The notes under the pieces: model-generated
The model's input: only the letters and a program-made list of their open reading frames with translations
The model's database searches: none
What the model was told of the DNA's origin: nothing
Position numbers and translations under genes: made by a program
DNA from: Kappaphycus alvarezii
Taxonomy: Eukaryota; Rhodophyta; Florideophyceae; Gigartinales; Solieriaceae
DNA length: 64,000 bases
Reading direction: 5' to 3'
Assembly: GCA_002205965.3 (NCBI GenBank)
Contig: NADL03000655.1
Location: 62,001 to 126,000, forward strand
Shown here: positions 21,640 through 33,115 of the stretch, one piece after another
Numbering within the stretch: the first letter of the stretch is position 1
Layout of the letters: each line of letters opens with the position of its first letter

Positions 21640-21926
21640 ACTCAAACCCTCTCCATCAATCACTGCACCGCCCCCTTCCCTTTTTTGCCATCAACAGGAC
21701 CAAACTTCGCCCATCTCTCACCATCGCCAAGTCACCCGGGGCCCGCCGCCTCCTCAATGCCCTGGCCGTGATGGCTAATAGATCAAATGAGTACGATGAT
21801 TGTTGCAGAAGAATAGACCGGGAACGAGTTCGGGAGTGGGTCCGCTGGCACTGCCTCGAGGAGTCAGAGGAGATAGAGGAGGAGGCTGAGGCTGAGGTGG
21901 AAGGATTGGAAGGTGAAGGGGACTAG
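21640..21926 (+). CDS. Unrecognised family R protein, copy 1
   Basis: The open frame reads through LPFFAINRTKLRPSLTIAKS, RRLLNALAVMANRSNEYDD and CRRIDRERVREWVRWHC and ends in a Glu-rich tail (EEEAEAEVEGLEGEGD). A diverged homologue lies at 32427-33115 on the minus strand, sharing the order FFA-N, TIAKS, RR-LNALA-M, YDD-CR, DRER-REWVR-C and then the acidic tail. Conservation of protein order between two diverged copies argues that it is or was coding. I do not know the function. The start is uncertain: the frame is open well upstream, to about 21471. An LTR-like sequence follows at about 22369, so it may be a protein of a retroelement. Confidence 0.6.
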
Positions 21927-22179
21927 ATGGATGCGTAGAAATCACTAATTTACATTGGTGGCGGAGCTGCTGTGAAGAAAAGAAGAGAAATCGAGGAAGT
22001 GGTCTTTACTTATGACTCTTCTGGCGGAGCTAGAGAAGAGACTGAGGGTTAGCAGAAGGGGTTGCAGGAGCTGGATAAGTGAGAGGGAACTATTTACCAT
22101 TCTACGACAGTTGACGGATTTGTAGGGACTGCATTGGGGTATTTGTATTTTGGAGAAATTGTTTGGCTTTGATCTCAAG

Positions 22180-22560
22180 AAGTGAGATTTTGAAGAGTAT
22201 ATATAGATATTTATCCTGACGGTATCTTCTTTTAGTCTTTTTCGTTCACATGATTCCATTTGATGTATTTTGTGTTACTTACTATCTTTATTTGAGACTT
22301 AAAGGCTAGCCAATAGATTACGGTAAGTAAACTCAGTAGTATATTTCCTCTGTTTAGGATAAGAAAGCTGGCAGACAACCTCAAGTCAACTCATGACCTG
22401 ATTTTCTTACGCTTCGCACAGAGCAGAATTGGTGTACTCTCCCCCTTCTATACTCTCTGGTAATCCCCTCAACTGTTGTCCTTTCCCTTGTCTTCCTATT
22501 CACTTGCCTTGCGGAATTCTACTTTTAACCCACTGAAGCCGTCCTTCAGGAGAAAGTCTT
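22180..22560 (+). repeat. Family R downstream region with partial LTR-like end
   Basis: GATATTTATCCTGACGGTAT and CTTTTTCGTTC then GATTCCATTTGATG match the region following the homologous ORF on the minus strand (about 32400-32310). From 22369 TGGCAGACAACCTCAAGTCA starts the LTR-like repeat, with CCCCCTTCTATACT and CCTCAACTG in the same order. It is less similar than the other two copies, and the far end is not clear. Confidence 0.5.
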
Positions 22561-23329
22561 AGTCTAGATCAGTACTGAACATACTGAATGCGCTCGTCGG
22601 CGTTGATGGTACTACACCCTTCTCTCCCCCCGATTCCGACGATGTATCTACTGAAGAAGATCCTGGGGCAACAGCAGCAGCTCCTTTTCTGCAAGAGATG
22701 AAAGCTCTAGCAACAAAAGCTCATGTGCGTACCCACCTTATTCGTCTCATTCCCACACCCTGGTATTCAAGGTTTGAATAAGCATTGCGAATTCGGCGAC
22801 GCCGGCCCAGCCCAAATGTTGGCAGATACTGTTCCCGATGCCACTCGAGGCGTTTTTGAAGGTAATAAGAAGTATTTTGCTCGCATCTATATTCCCTCAA
22901 AATTTCACATTCCAAAACCTGTCACATTCTCGTGCTGCCACTTCTGCTTGCGAGTTCTTTAATACTGTTCGAGCATACAATCCGCCAATCCCAACTATTT
23001 ACTTATCTGTGCGGCGGAACGCGATTTAACAGTCTTCAGCGCTACCTACGACTTTTGCCGCACCCTCGCGCAGCACTTGACAGCTTTGACGCACCAAATC
23101 TTCGCGTCTCCGCTATACTACATATCGAAACCGATCTCTCGGTTAAATATCTCTTTGCCGTACGGCAAGGTCTGCATTCTGAAATCTCTCTCCTGGAAGA
23201 CGACAAATGCAAATAGTAGCTTGCTCGACCCTTCGCTACCGCTCCTTGGGAGATTGATACCAAATTACAGCAGCGGCAGATGGATTGAAACGCCACAGTA
23301 CTCGCAATGACCCTTTTTCGCCACAAACG
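22561..23329. other. Stretch without recognised gene
   Basis: Short ORFs on both strands, none with a known motif. Upstream of the LINE fragment it may include unrecognisable LINE sequence. Confidence 0.4.
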
Positions 23330-23339
23330 GATGGTTGGA

Positions 23340-23776
23340 TTGAGGTCAGTCTCCCAATGCTCAATCTTTCACCCGTTCGGTCCCTAGGGGGCACCGATTA
23401 CCTCAACTTCACATTGGTCAACCCCTTGGCACCCTCTCATCGGAGGATGAGGACCTTCAACCCACTCATCAGCTTGGACATCTCCTAGGCGAAAAAGCTC
23501 CGTAAATATCAGGAGATCCTCGCTTGATTGCCGGGCGGGAATCGGCTGCTTTCCGCTAGAATGTCCACCCTCGGCAGCTGGTACCCGGAAGCATTTCCGC
23601 TCGTGACGGAGGTGGCACGTCAAGTCGCTAATCGCGCTGTGAACCAATTCTCCAAGGTCTGGGAAACACTACTGCAGCGTAGGCTATATTAAAAAAGATT
23701 AATTAGCATTAACGGCATGGATACAACAGACCACATCTTCTATGCATTAAAATAACCCAGAAATTTCCCCTCTTAC
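23340..23776 (+). pseudogene. LINE-B related C-terminal fragment with tail
   Basis: The plus strand gives GGTDYLNFTLVNPLAPSHRR and MRTFNPLISLD, then in another frame GSWYPEAFPLVTEVARQVAN, ending with a tail TTCTATGCATTAAAATAACC then CAGAAATTTCCCC. The protein pieces correspond to the end of the LINE-B endonuclease region (compare FDITFV-PLAPSNRRV in the copy at 18739-20500). It shows that the TTAAAATAACCC tail type belongs to a LINE with a related protein. It is 5'-truncated and frameshifted. Confidence 0.75.
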
Positions 23777-24921
23777 AGCAGCAATTTGCGTTATTGGTTG
23801 CTAAGAACTGCGGGTCGTTGAATGTTGTGAAGGTGAGGCTGATGATCAGTGGGCTGGGGATCTTTGAAACGTAACGCACGGATTTTTCAACGATTCACTG
23901 ACGGTGTGCCTACAGGTGAAACGCTTCGTCGAATTTAAGGGGATTGAAACTTTTGAGTTATTCGACACGGCTACCAGTTGGCGCGAAGATGAGGAGGAGG
24001 AGGGAGCAAGTGAAGGTTCAAAGTTGAAAATAGGTGATGTGGTCCAATAGAATGGCCAACTTTGGGTCTTTGAGATCTAGGACGGAACACGATGGTGAGA
24101 TGCATATGCAAGCCCTGAGAAATGAGCGAAATAGGATTTGGCGTGAGGAAACTATAGTAGTTGAGGTGCAGCGGAGGAGAGCAAGGTAGAGGACCGCAGT
24201 GTCAAAGGAATTGGGGGAGAGGGTGTCGGGAAAGAGGAACTGGAGAAAAAAGAGGAGAATTGCATACGAAATGCACCTCAATGAAAACTCCGATGATCGG
24301 GGACCTTGTCTTTGAGAAAAGGCGCGACCCAGTGAGGAAAGGGTAGGTTGCTTCGCCGAAACAGACGTCTAAAGAAGTAACAGTCAGGCCGAGAAAGTCA
24401 TTGATACCAGAACGAAGAAGTAAGGGAAGGGCGTGATATCGGGTCCGCAAGAGATACGGGCAAGACCCGGTGAGAGAATCGTTGCGAAACGGGGTCGATG
24501 ATCACTGACTTTTCAAGAAATCGAAGTCTCTCAGATGCCTGCTCCATATATTTTTCACAACTCACCAAGCTCTTTTTGTACGCGACAGCTCGTCTAACGT
24601 ACCCAAAACGGTGACAACAACAAAGCTAAAGACAGCCACAAACGGTAGGGGACTTTATCGTAGCCACACAACATAAACAATACTGACTACCCACCAAAGT
24701 ACGCCACACGTCGGCACCGTCATGAGCCCTCAGATGAGCTCGCCGCACCAGCTTTTAAATCGTAGGAACCAGCTCACGCAATCACTCTTAAACTTCACAC
24801 CACAAGCGAATATGGTTGCAAACTGACTTTTTCTTCTGATATACTTGCAATCAAAACGTCGTTCAAAATACCTGCAACCATCTTTCCAAGGAGAAATGTA
24901 ACAAAACTCAACACACAGGTA
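23777..24921. other. Stretch without recognised gene
   Basis: A short open stretch at about 23910-24049 reads VKRFVEFKGIETFELFDTAT on the plus strand and is preceded by CTACAG, but I could not join it in frame to an upstream exon. The rest is unrecognised. Confidence 0.4.
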
Positions 24922-26300
24922 ATGGATGTGGTCAAGTACATCACTTCCTGCAAAAGGATGAATCCAAATATTTCATGCCGAAAAAAATGTCGGTCGACCA
25001 CGAAGAACATTTGGATTGATATTCCCAACGAGAATGAGGGTAAAGATGGGGTCGGCAAGAAGGCCATCGTGTACGAATTGGATTTTTTATTTCTGAGCAA
25101 CTTGCCACATGGGTACAGGGGCCCAGCTCCGAGCGATGGAGATCTACATGCGAAATTGGCAATGCTCTACGTAATTTGGGTTCCAAGCCGCTGCTTTGAG
25201 GAGAGTCCCCTCGATCATAGCACTTTGTTTATAGAGTTTATGCACCTTCGCCATGAGCATAGGGCAAACGTGATCCTGAATGATGTGGAAGTCCTGCGCC
25301 GCAACCACCACACGGTTTACTGGAAAGCGGAGTACAGCGGGAGGGCTTTATGGGAAATGTGAACCAGAAGGGAAAGCGAGAGAAACTCAATGGACGTGGA
25401 TTCTAACGTGGTGGAGGAAGTCACGAATAATTTCAGGATTCCGAACAGAGTAGATAATGTAGAGATACCAACTGTGCTAGAAGGATTTGCGGACTCGTAC
25501 GAGAAGTTAGTGGAGTACATGGAAGGAAGCTTCCGAAAATGTGAGGGGGAGGGGCTGTAAATGGACAGGCAGAAGAGTTTAACTTGGTCTCCACTGTCGG
25601 ACGACATGCTGATAAGAGGCGATGGCAAATATATTGGAAGGGCGATATTTGTCGGCAAACCAGTCAGTGATGCGGTATTTGTGAAAATTGACCAAATATT
25701 TTAATCTATATCCTGCTGTCCTACAGTGGTGCTGAATTTTCGAGCAATATTTTTATTGAGGCCCATAATTTATATTTATTGTGAATCATCAAGGAATAAT
25801 TTTATATATTTTACACTGGCCCTATTTTATGCTGAATTCAATGTGTAATAATTTTCATATCCTACAGTTGTTTTTTATATTATACAGGGTATATTTATTG
25901 CTATTTATGCTGCCAACAAATTATTATCTGGATGAGTGCTTACCTGGAAAATAGCGCAATAATTACTGCTGAGCCTGAATCATGTCTACCAAAAATTATT
26001 GTACCCTGGTTTAGAGTATAAGTAGTACTAGGTTGTTAGAAATATCTTTTACATCCCCGGGCCATCGAAATATTTCCTTCGATCACATATAATTAAATTT
26101 TGTTTTCTATTCATTATTCATTATAAGTCCAATTGTGACATTTATTTATTTAATCAAGTTGGAACTATATAACTTCTTGGATCTACCTATCCCAATTATT
26201 TTGCAGTATTTGGAACGAAAAGAGGACTTTTCGGGGTAGAAAAGTATCTGGCGCTGCTATGTATGAGATTGTGCCAGTTTTCGGCTGGAATAAAGGTGTA
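24922..26300 (+). pseudogene. Unrecognised ORF with two in-frame stops, split by a solo LTR
   Basis: From ATG 24922 one frame runs to a TGA at 25360 (146 codons). It continues in the same frame to a TAA at 25558 (MDVDSNVVEEVTNNFRIPNR and on), then to the solo LTR at 25680. If the LTR and one copy of its target duplication are disregarded, the same frame stays open for about 30 more codons (GTKRGLFGVEKYLALLCMRL). One long frame interrupted only by two stops and one insertion looks like a decayed gene of at least 280 codons. No domain is recognised. An unlisted RNA virus relic or an unknown transposon gene are possible alternatives. Confidence 0.5.
25680..26205 (+). repeat. Solo LTR of copia-1 family, target duplication GTATT
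   Basis: It starts TGTGAAAATTGACC, ends TTATTTTGCA, and is 526 bp long. It is flanked by GTATT at 25675-25679 and GTATT at 26206-26210. It is clearly more diverged from the copia-1 LTRs than they are from each other, with a deletion in the middle compared with the 554-bp form. It is older than the 14158 insertion. Confidence 0.95.
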
Positions 26301-29247
26301 GTATAATTCAATTCAACAGGGCCGCGGTCAGATGTTTTTTCCGAAGATTGGTGACCGGGTTTTAGTTGCAATAGAGTATGATAAGCGTCAATTTGTTCAT
26401 GCTGACTTTCTCACGGGGTCCAGAGGGAACTGCTACGAGAAAAACTCTGGAATTTCCACATTCTTCAGTGGAAGAAGTGATATTCCACTGTGAATTGCCG
26501 AATGCTCTCATCAATCGATGAGTAGTTTACATTATAACAGGGTAAGGAACATATCTCATTGCCCCGGTCTAACAAATGTTCGAATTTCACCATTTTTTGG
26601 GAGCAGGGCCTTTTTCACGCAAATTTTAAAGGTCAAGATTGGGAAATCGTGCAGTTTCCGGGGCAAAATCAGTGCTTTATCATATAATTTTTGTTCTTGT
26701 GGGATATTATTTTCCGCACAGTGTTCATTTGCTACCAGCGTATCAGACGGAGCCGCAAAGTGAGGATGAAGACGAGGCCTTCGTGGAGGATGAAGGCGGA
26801 TTTGGGGATATAGAACGGGTAGCAGTGAGGAGAGATGATAAATTTAAGGACAATGACGCCATCGAGCTACAGAGAAAATTGGCAGCTGCCCGTGAAGTCC
26901 CACGGCAGAAGAAAATTCTGAATAGAAGTGGTCCGGCGGGGCAATTAGCCGCATAAAATGGCCATACATGTGAAGGCCCTTTTTGGGAACATAATTTGTA
27001 TTAATCGGAGGTAAAATCGTCCAAAATCTCAATTTCAAAACCAGTAGCGTAATTTACTGGATAGAGTTAGAGCGCAACAAGATCATGTACTCGACCATCG
27101 CTGGGTTGTGAACAAGCGAGGACAAGTTGGTGATATTTATGGCCACACAAAGCAGAAAGAATCTCCTGCAGGGAGTAAGACGGGATGACAGTATCAGATT
27201 TGTAGGAGGTGTGAAATTAATTTATATCATGTTGACAAGAGCAAGTTTTCATTTAGACATAGTGGGGATACATGTATGGAGACTTTATCAACCTGTATTT
27301 GTTTATATAAAAGCATTGTAAATTTTATTGCTGCATAGAAAGCAGCAGAACAAGAACGATAGATTGGGAAATACTACTTATTAGTGATAGTTAGCGAGTT
27401 TAAACAGTTTTTGGGAATCCTTTTCAATACTGGCTACTGACTGCCCCCTTATAAAGTCCAGAAAGGACGTACTTAATCTAATATTTAACATAAACTATGC
27501 TACCCTTGATAGACGACCGGGCTGTAGACAATTTTACGACCTCAACATGATTAAAACCAGCCATATGATGAAAGAGCTAGAGGAAGAGATAAGAAGAGCT
27601 AGAACGTCGAGCGAGGAGAGTGTTGAGCGCATTATTTGCACCAGTGGACCCTCAAAAAGCGTAATGTTCCCTTTAATAATAAATTCTATGCTGATAATGC
27701 ACTATGTGCTGAAAGTGGTGATAAAAGTAGTCGAAGCACGGCCGTCAATCGTACATGGGGTATCTTGGAAAATGTTCCAATATTTACGTATCTTTAAATG
27801 GCTCAATGTTGTTTAAGAGGAATTCTGACGTCTTTTTGAGTTAAGAGGATAACGGATATGTTTTCTAATTATCTTTGATACTATCAGAAATTTTTTCGGG
27901 AAGGGAGCCCTATATCTCTTAGTGGCCTTTTACGACAGGAAGTTCAGAACCAGACAAAATGATTGCAACTCACAAAATATTTCAAATACCTCGGAAGTTA
28001 AATACAAGCGTCAGAATTACTATTGTCCAGGAATCAATAGATTTGATGAAATTAAATCGAGCTGTTGCGTTGACGATATTTAGGTAAACACTAAATCGAG
28101 GAAAATTACTGCGTCTCTTAGATATTCCTTAACGAAAGAGTATTATTTCATATTAGTAAACTTATTACCAATTCATTCCAAACCTTCACATTAATCGCTA
28201 AAAATCAACACAGATGTCCTATGCGGAAATGCACGGTACTTTGGAGTATTAAGATGGCCACGCGCTGAGTTTTTTCAGTTTATTCACTTGAAGGAATCTG
28301 CATTTCTTGAAAACAACTCAGCTACGCAGAACATTCCAATAAAGCCTACAAAAAAGTCCTCGAGGCCGTAGAATGAGACCATACAGTTCATGCTGACCTA
28401 AAAGCGCTTGTAGAATCATAGAATGTCATAACTTGGCTCTGACCATGAGGATATGGTTTGCGCCTAGTGATTTGCACATGCGACGTAGAAATGCTGATCA
28501 TAGAACAGCCTTTGTACGTCGAATGGATAGGATGACAGGAGTATAGTACGTATGAGAGGTCTGGTACAATTAAAACGGAATATAATACCAAATGAATCTT
28601 ATGGGTGAGGGGTGGTTGGCGATGCTCCTCTGGTGATCGAGGACATTATTCTGAAACCTATTTATAACCCCTTTATGGAAGCCAAAGTCGACTTTGATTC
28701 ACGAGCGACTACGAAGAAGACACGTTTGAGATACAATTTCGGCTTTTCGGACAAAGTTTATTGTATCAAGAAATCTATTCGTGTTTGCAGTAAGTATGTC
28801 TACACTTTGGGAAAATACTCGGCAAATGCTGCAGATATCCGAAAGGATTTATATGTTTTAGCGGCTATACCAAACGCGGAACCTGAGTGATCTTGAGCAC
28901 CCATTTTCCCGTTCACGTACTTTACTGTTATATAAACCCGAATTATATTCTCTTTGTTTCTACCGTGTGTCTGTTGATGAGCTCAGCACGAAGAATACTC
29001 TCCTGCAATCACCTTGATTATCAATTTAAAACGGAATATAAGTCGGGACAAAGGAAATAAGGTTAAATAATCTTATATCTTTGACTTTGATTCAGGAATA
29101 ATTGTTGATTGGGTCTTGGTGTCGCTACTCGGCAATAACCGTCCCTTATAGAATGATTTTCACGCCTCTAAATGGGCGTGAAATCACACATATCAAATAT
29201 GCTGACTAAATAGTACCAAAGTGCTCTAAACTACTGTAGAACACTAT
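26206..29247. other. Unrecognised ORF debris
   Basis: Several open stretches occur on the plus strand, none with a domain I know. These are MFFPKIGDRVLVAIEYDKRQ (about 26330), an acidic piece TEPQSEDEDEAFVEDEGG (about 26752) followed by a basic KLAAAREVPRQKKILNRSG, KTSHMMKELEEEIRRARTSS (about 27550) and KKTRLRYNFGFSDKVYCIKK (about 28710). All are on the same strand as the broken ORF at 24922, so they may be parts of one long decayed element. I cannot support a name. Confidence 0.35.
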
Positions 29248-29714
29248 CTAGTGTCTATCCGACCACTGACTGTCCTCATATGAGGCACATTTTGTCCTCA
29301 TATCAGGACAATTTCCGTTACATTTTGGAAAGGAAAATGTTTTGGAAGCCCGACATTTTTACTGGAAAAAAGGTTTTTTATGTTTAGTTACAGTACAGTA
29401 TTTTTACTGTACATGCGCCCTCGTTTCTGAAACCTCCCACGATAATACGAACTATTTTACCTTCCAAAATGAATTCGTTTTTACAACTTATTGCAAAGAG
29501 CGGAAGCTGGTGAGGGAAAACTGGTCTAGCCTTCACCGAGGTCAACAATTTTGAAAAGTTTGTTTTCATCGGCCATCTACACTCATGAACTAATGCGGAG
29601 GGACAAGAAAGATGCTGGGGTAAAAAAATTTTGTATTGAAAAAGAAGTGCTAAAAGTAGTCCTCATATGAGGACAAATGTCCTCATATGAGGACAACGGT
29701 CCAATAGACACTAG
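29248..29714. mobile_element. MITE related to the DUF7869 transposon
   Basis: It is a 467-bp element with ends CTAGTGTCTATCCG and, inverted, CTAGTGTCTATTGG. Inside each end lie copies of the 16-bp palindrome GTCCTCATATGAGGAC or close variants: two left (about 29271-29308), two right (about 29660-29695). The interior matches the last 400 bp of the transposon at 50908-53847 closely (TGCGGAGGGA, AAAAGAAGTGCTAAAAGTAG, CAATTTTGAAAAGTTTGTT). It has no coding capacity. CTAG at both outer ends may be the target duplication. Confidence 0.9.
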
Positions 29715-31083
29715 AAACATCCATATGCTATACAGCAATGCATCTGGAAAAATTCATACGCAAAAAAACTAAAAATAATATTGTCATGCTAAATTTACCT
29801 TGCTGGCAAGCGTGCAGAGCCCTCCAGAACCACCTAGAACCAACCAGGTTGAACTAAATTATTCAACAATGCTAGTAATAATTTTGCATTTGATAACTTC
29901 GTGTTCAACAGCAGTCACCAAGCTGATAATTTCGTGTTCAACAGCGGTGTTGGTTACATGTCATGAAATACACCTCCCATCTATACCTTGATTATTCCAC
30001 TTGGTGCCCTCCATCTCCACCTCGATTATTTTATTCCGTGAAAGACTATGGCCTTGAGGCCTGACAATCACCTGAGAGTCAATCATAAATCACTTACAAG
30101 TTTTCAACTTACGCCTTTGTAAAATTTTACTGTAGACTCCTCCCGGTTATCGAGATGGCTCCAGTGGCTCCAGAACTGCCATTCAATGACGCTCTCGCGT
30201 CCCATCATTCAAGTCCTTTTGTTGACCCTCCTGAGTTTGGCATTATTGCGGATGCCTTGATCGCAGTAGGTGACTCAGGGACCTGTTCCACCTGCTAACT
30301 CCCTCAAACTCATCGTTTCATTTGCACTTCAACTGTCCCTCGCCGGGCCCCTATTCCAGAGAAATGGTGTCACCTTCCGCCACATCTCTATCCTCGAAAG
30401 CCTCCCTGTCGTTTTAGCACACCCTTGATGTATTGGATCCTATCAAGAACGGACATAGGTTGAATTTTTTTCTTCATATTCTTCTTGGCTTATTCTTCCC
30501 AACCTTTTATCTTGTAACTCGTCCATAGTTGACCGGCTCGATCCACCTGGGTTTGGGAGGATAGTTTGAAAAAGAAAAACAACCAACCCAGAACAGCACC
30601 AATAGAACAGCACCAATGATCAAAGCCCTTTGATCATGACAATTCCGCCACAGACCGCGAGCGCCAGCGGGCGGCCTGAGCTCCTCGACCGAGCTTCGCC
30701 ACACGCTGGTGCAAGTGAAGGCTTCACACTGCCGACTACGTCGACCAGGATAGCCTGGTATGAAGTAACGAAGTGCTCAACCACGGCCATCCTCTAAGCA
30801 CTGACTACCCTAGAAAGTTGTCTGCAGTCTGTCCTGAAGCACCAACCTCTACACAAGAGAACAATAAGTAAACAGTTTTTAGCGGCACCGCTACATTCTC
30901 GCAGTTTATCTCGCGAATACCGATATGGCAACCTCAGGTGCCGTACAAAAGGCCCCTCGCGTAGATCCGCACGGATTATGCAACCTTGTCGTGAATACAA
31001 ACTTCATCTCATGGATGAAAGCACGAAGGCCCTTGATATACTCGACGTTCCGATCATTCTCTTCCATCAGGGTTGTACTAGTG
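29715..31083. other. Stretch without recognised gene
   Basis: A short plus ORF from about 30156 (MAPVAPELPFNDALASHHSS) has no known motif. The rest contains chance ORFs only. Confidence 0.4.
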
Positions 31084-31875
31084 TTGGGGAAGGTTTCGAT
31101 GTTTTACTTTTGAAAGATTTATTCGATTTCTCCAGAAGTTTTTCAGACAACCGCAATTGACTCAAAAATATATGCTGAAACATTAATGGGGGAGGAACTA
31201 AGCTCCCTCAAAGCAAACATTAAGGCCCGCCACCCAGCATTCTCTTGGCGTCTTGAACTTTTCGCAGACTAATTTAGAGAAGTGTGCTACCCTGGTACAT
31301 CTGAGGTGACCTAACAGACCCTGAAACAGTTTCAAAGTAACCAAAAAGCCACATGAATGTCATCTAGCTCAGCAATGGCTTCCGTCAACGGTTTTAGAGA
31401 GGCGACATGGTTCAGGGAGTACGCTTCCATGGAATTATCTGCTCCGCTCGGGCCTTGAGAACGGCCCCTCCTTCACAGTATTCTTGGGTGAGCTCTAGTG
31501 GGTACAAAATTCTAACATTATGTAAAGATTGAGTGGGCCACCAATAATTGCATTTCGCCAAGTTAAGGTGCAAGTTTCTACTCTTTGCAGCGGCCGAGGA
31601 GAGTATTTCAATTGCTTTTCAAGGGAGGTCGTGCCGAGCAACAATGTAGCCGTCGTCCAAATACCCTACCTGAATGAGGATTGCAGCTAGGCCTTTCTCG
31701 TCTGCGATTTTCGAACGAAGAAAGGCGCTTAATTCCATTGCCAGTGGGTGGAGCACGAGTGCAAACAAGAGGGGTCGGAGATGGTCGCCTTCTCAGACTC
31801 CAATCACGCTTCCCAAGACGTGGAGTCCAGTCCATAAATGAGCCTTCTCTGCGTCACAGCAGTAGTTTACCCAAG
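31084..31875 (-). pseudogene. LINE-B related RT fragment and tail, internally deleted
   Basis: Minus strand 31875-31380 encodes RPLLFALVLHPLAMELSAFL, then GYLDDGYIVARHD (catalytic YLDD intact), NLHLNLAKCNYWWPTQ and YPLELTQEYCEGGAVLKARA. This is the RT palm and thumb of a LINE-B relative. At 31260-31084 follows the LINE-B type 3' UTR and tail (CAGACAACCGCAATTGACTC, GAGGAACTAAGCTCCC). The C-terminal endonuclease region that should lie between is gone, so the copy is internally deleted or two fragments are adjacent. Two stops interrupt the RT part. Confidence 0.78.
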
Positions 31876-31978
31876 GGTATAACTGAGGAAAAATATTCTT
31901 GATTCCCTCTATAAATTATCAGACAAAACTGTACTCGACTAAACTGTATCGCAGTAGCTCAACCCAGACTGTGACAGG

Positions 31979-33115
31979 TGATAGGTTTAAATCGTCGGGA
32001 GGAGAGATACTAAGAGCCAAATACCCCAAGAAGGAGGTGTTGCAAGCGATAAAAGTGCTACCGTGGTATAGTTGAACGAACGGAAAGGAATGGATAAGGA
32101 TGGCAGTTGAGAGCGCTAGAAACAAGTATAGAAGGGGTACGGTCTACCACTACTGGTCTCTGACCAGCGAAGGAAAAATGTTTCTTTGGTATGGAGCTGA
32201 CTCGCAACTTCCTACTACTCGGGACTTGACTTGAAGTTGTCTGCCAACTCGCTAGACCTCCACAAGAGGGATCAGTTTACTCAGCTTATATAGACTTTTT
32301 CGCTATCCCTAAATTGTCAAAGGAACATACTAAAAACCATAAAATGCATCAATTGGAATCGTTTGAACGAGAAAGACTAACAGCAGATACTATAAGGATA
32401 AATATCTGGATGCCTTCCTTAATATATTAGTCTTCTAGATCAGAGCCAAACAGTTCCCCCAAAATATCCATTCCACTTAAGTAGTCCCCACAAATATCCG
32501 CGAACGGCTTAGAATTCTCCATTGCCTCCGGCAAAATATCTAGACCACTGAAGATGCCCCAATCCGGTTCCAGAGTCAAAACCACCTGGTCCATATTTTC
32601 GGGCCCCTTACTCACTATTCCAGCACTTTCTATGTCTCCCTGCCCCTCATCCCCCTCATCCTCCTCTTCACCCTTCTCTTCATCTTCGTCAAAAGAGTCA
32701 GAGATCACAATTACTCCCTCAGTCTCCTCTTCGTTCTCCAAGGGAGCTCTCCCACCGTTGTACACTAGTGACTCCCATGATCCACCCAGTCTTCCTCTTC
32801 ATTCTCTTCATCCTCCTCTTCCTCTACATCCTCTTTCTCTTCTTACTCCTCCTCCTGTGCCTCTTCTTCCTGCTTGAAGCAGTTACGGCGGACCCACTCC
32901 CGAGCGCGTTCCCGGTCCAAAATTCTACAGTAATCGTCGTAGTCGGTTGAAACATTTACCATCAGGGCCAGAGCGTTGAGGGGACGGCGGCCTCGGGATG
33001 ACTTGGCGATGGTGAGGAAAGGGCAGAGGTTGGTTATGTTTAAGGCAAAAAAAGGAGTGAGCCGATGGGGTAGTTGATGGCGGGGGGTCGCCTCAATGAC
33101 GTCGATTTTGGACAT
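31979..33115 (-). mobile_element. Family R element: acidic ORF followed by LTR-like repeat
   Basis: On the minus strand the family R ORF (33115-32427) is followed by about 180 bp and then an LTR-like repeat of 268 bp (32246-31979, TGGCAGACAAC ... CTATCA). The same order, ORF then repeat, is seen at 21640-22560, and the repeat alone at 10587-10853. This order is that of a retroelement 3' end. No 5' copy of the repeat was found to the right of 33115. Confidence 0.6.
32427..33115 (-). pseudogene. Unrecognised family R protein, copy 2
   Basis: It starts MSKIDVIEATPRHQ at 33115 and runs through TPFFALNITNLCPFLTIAKS, RRPLNALALMVNVSTDYDDY and CRILDRERAREWVRRNCF, then a Glu-rich stretch with a stop (TAA, about 32843). 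The acidic coding continues in a shifted frame (VIVISDSFDEDEEKGEEED and on) to a C-terminus SGMDILGELFGSDLED at 32427. The copy at 21640-21926 has the same plan but a shorter acidic tail. The conserved block RR-LNALA / YDD-CR / DRER-REWVR contains paired aromatic and charged residues but matches no domain I can name. It is broken by one stop and one frame change. Confidence 0.6.

Noticed and set aside
23860-23935. Spliceosomal intron (GTAACG ... CACTGAC ... CTACAG)
   Set aside because: Signals look plausible, but joining the two sides gives a stop in the first codon after the junction, and neither side has a recognised protein.
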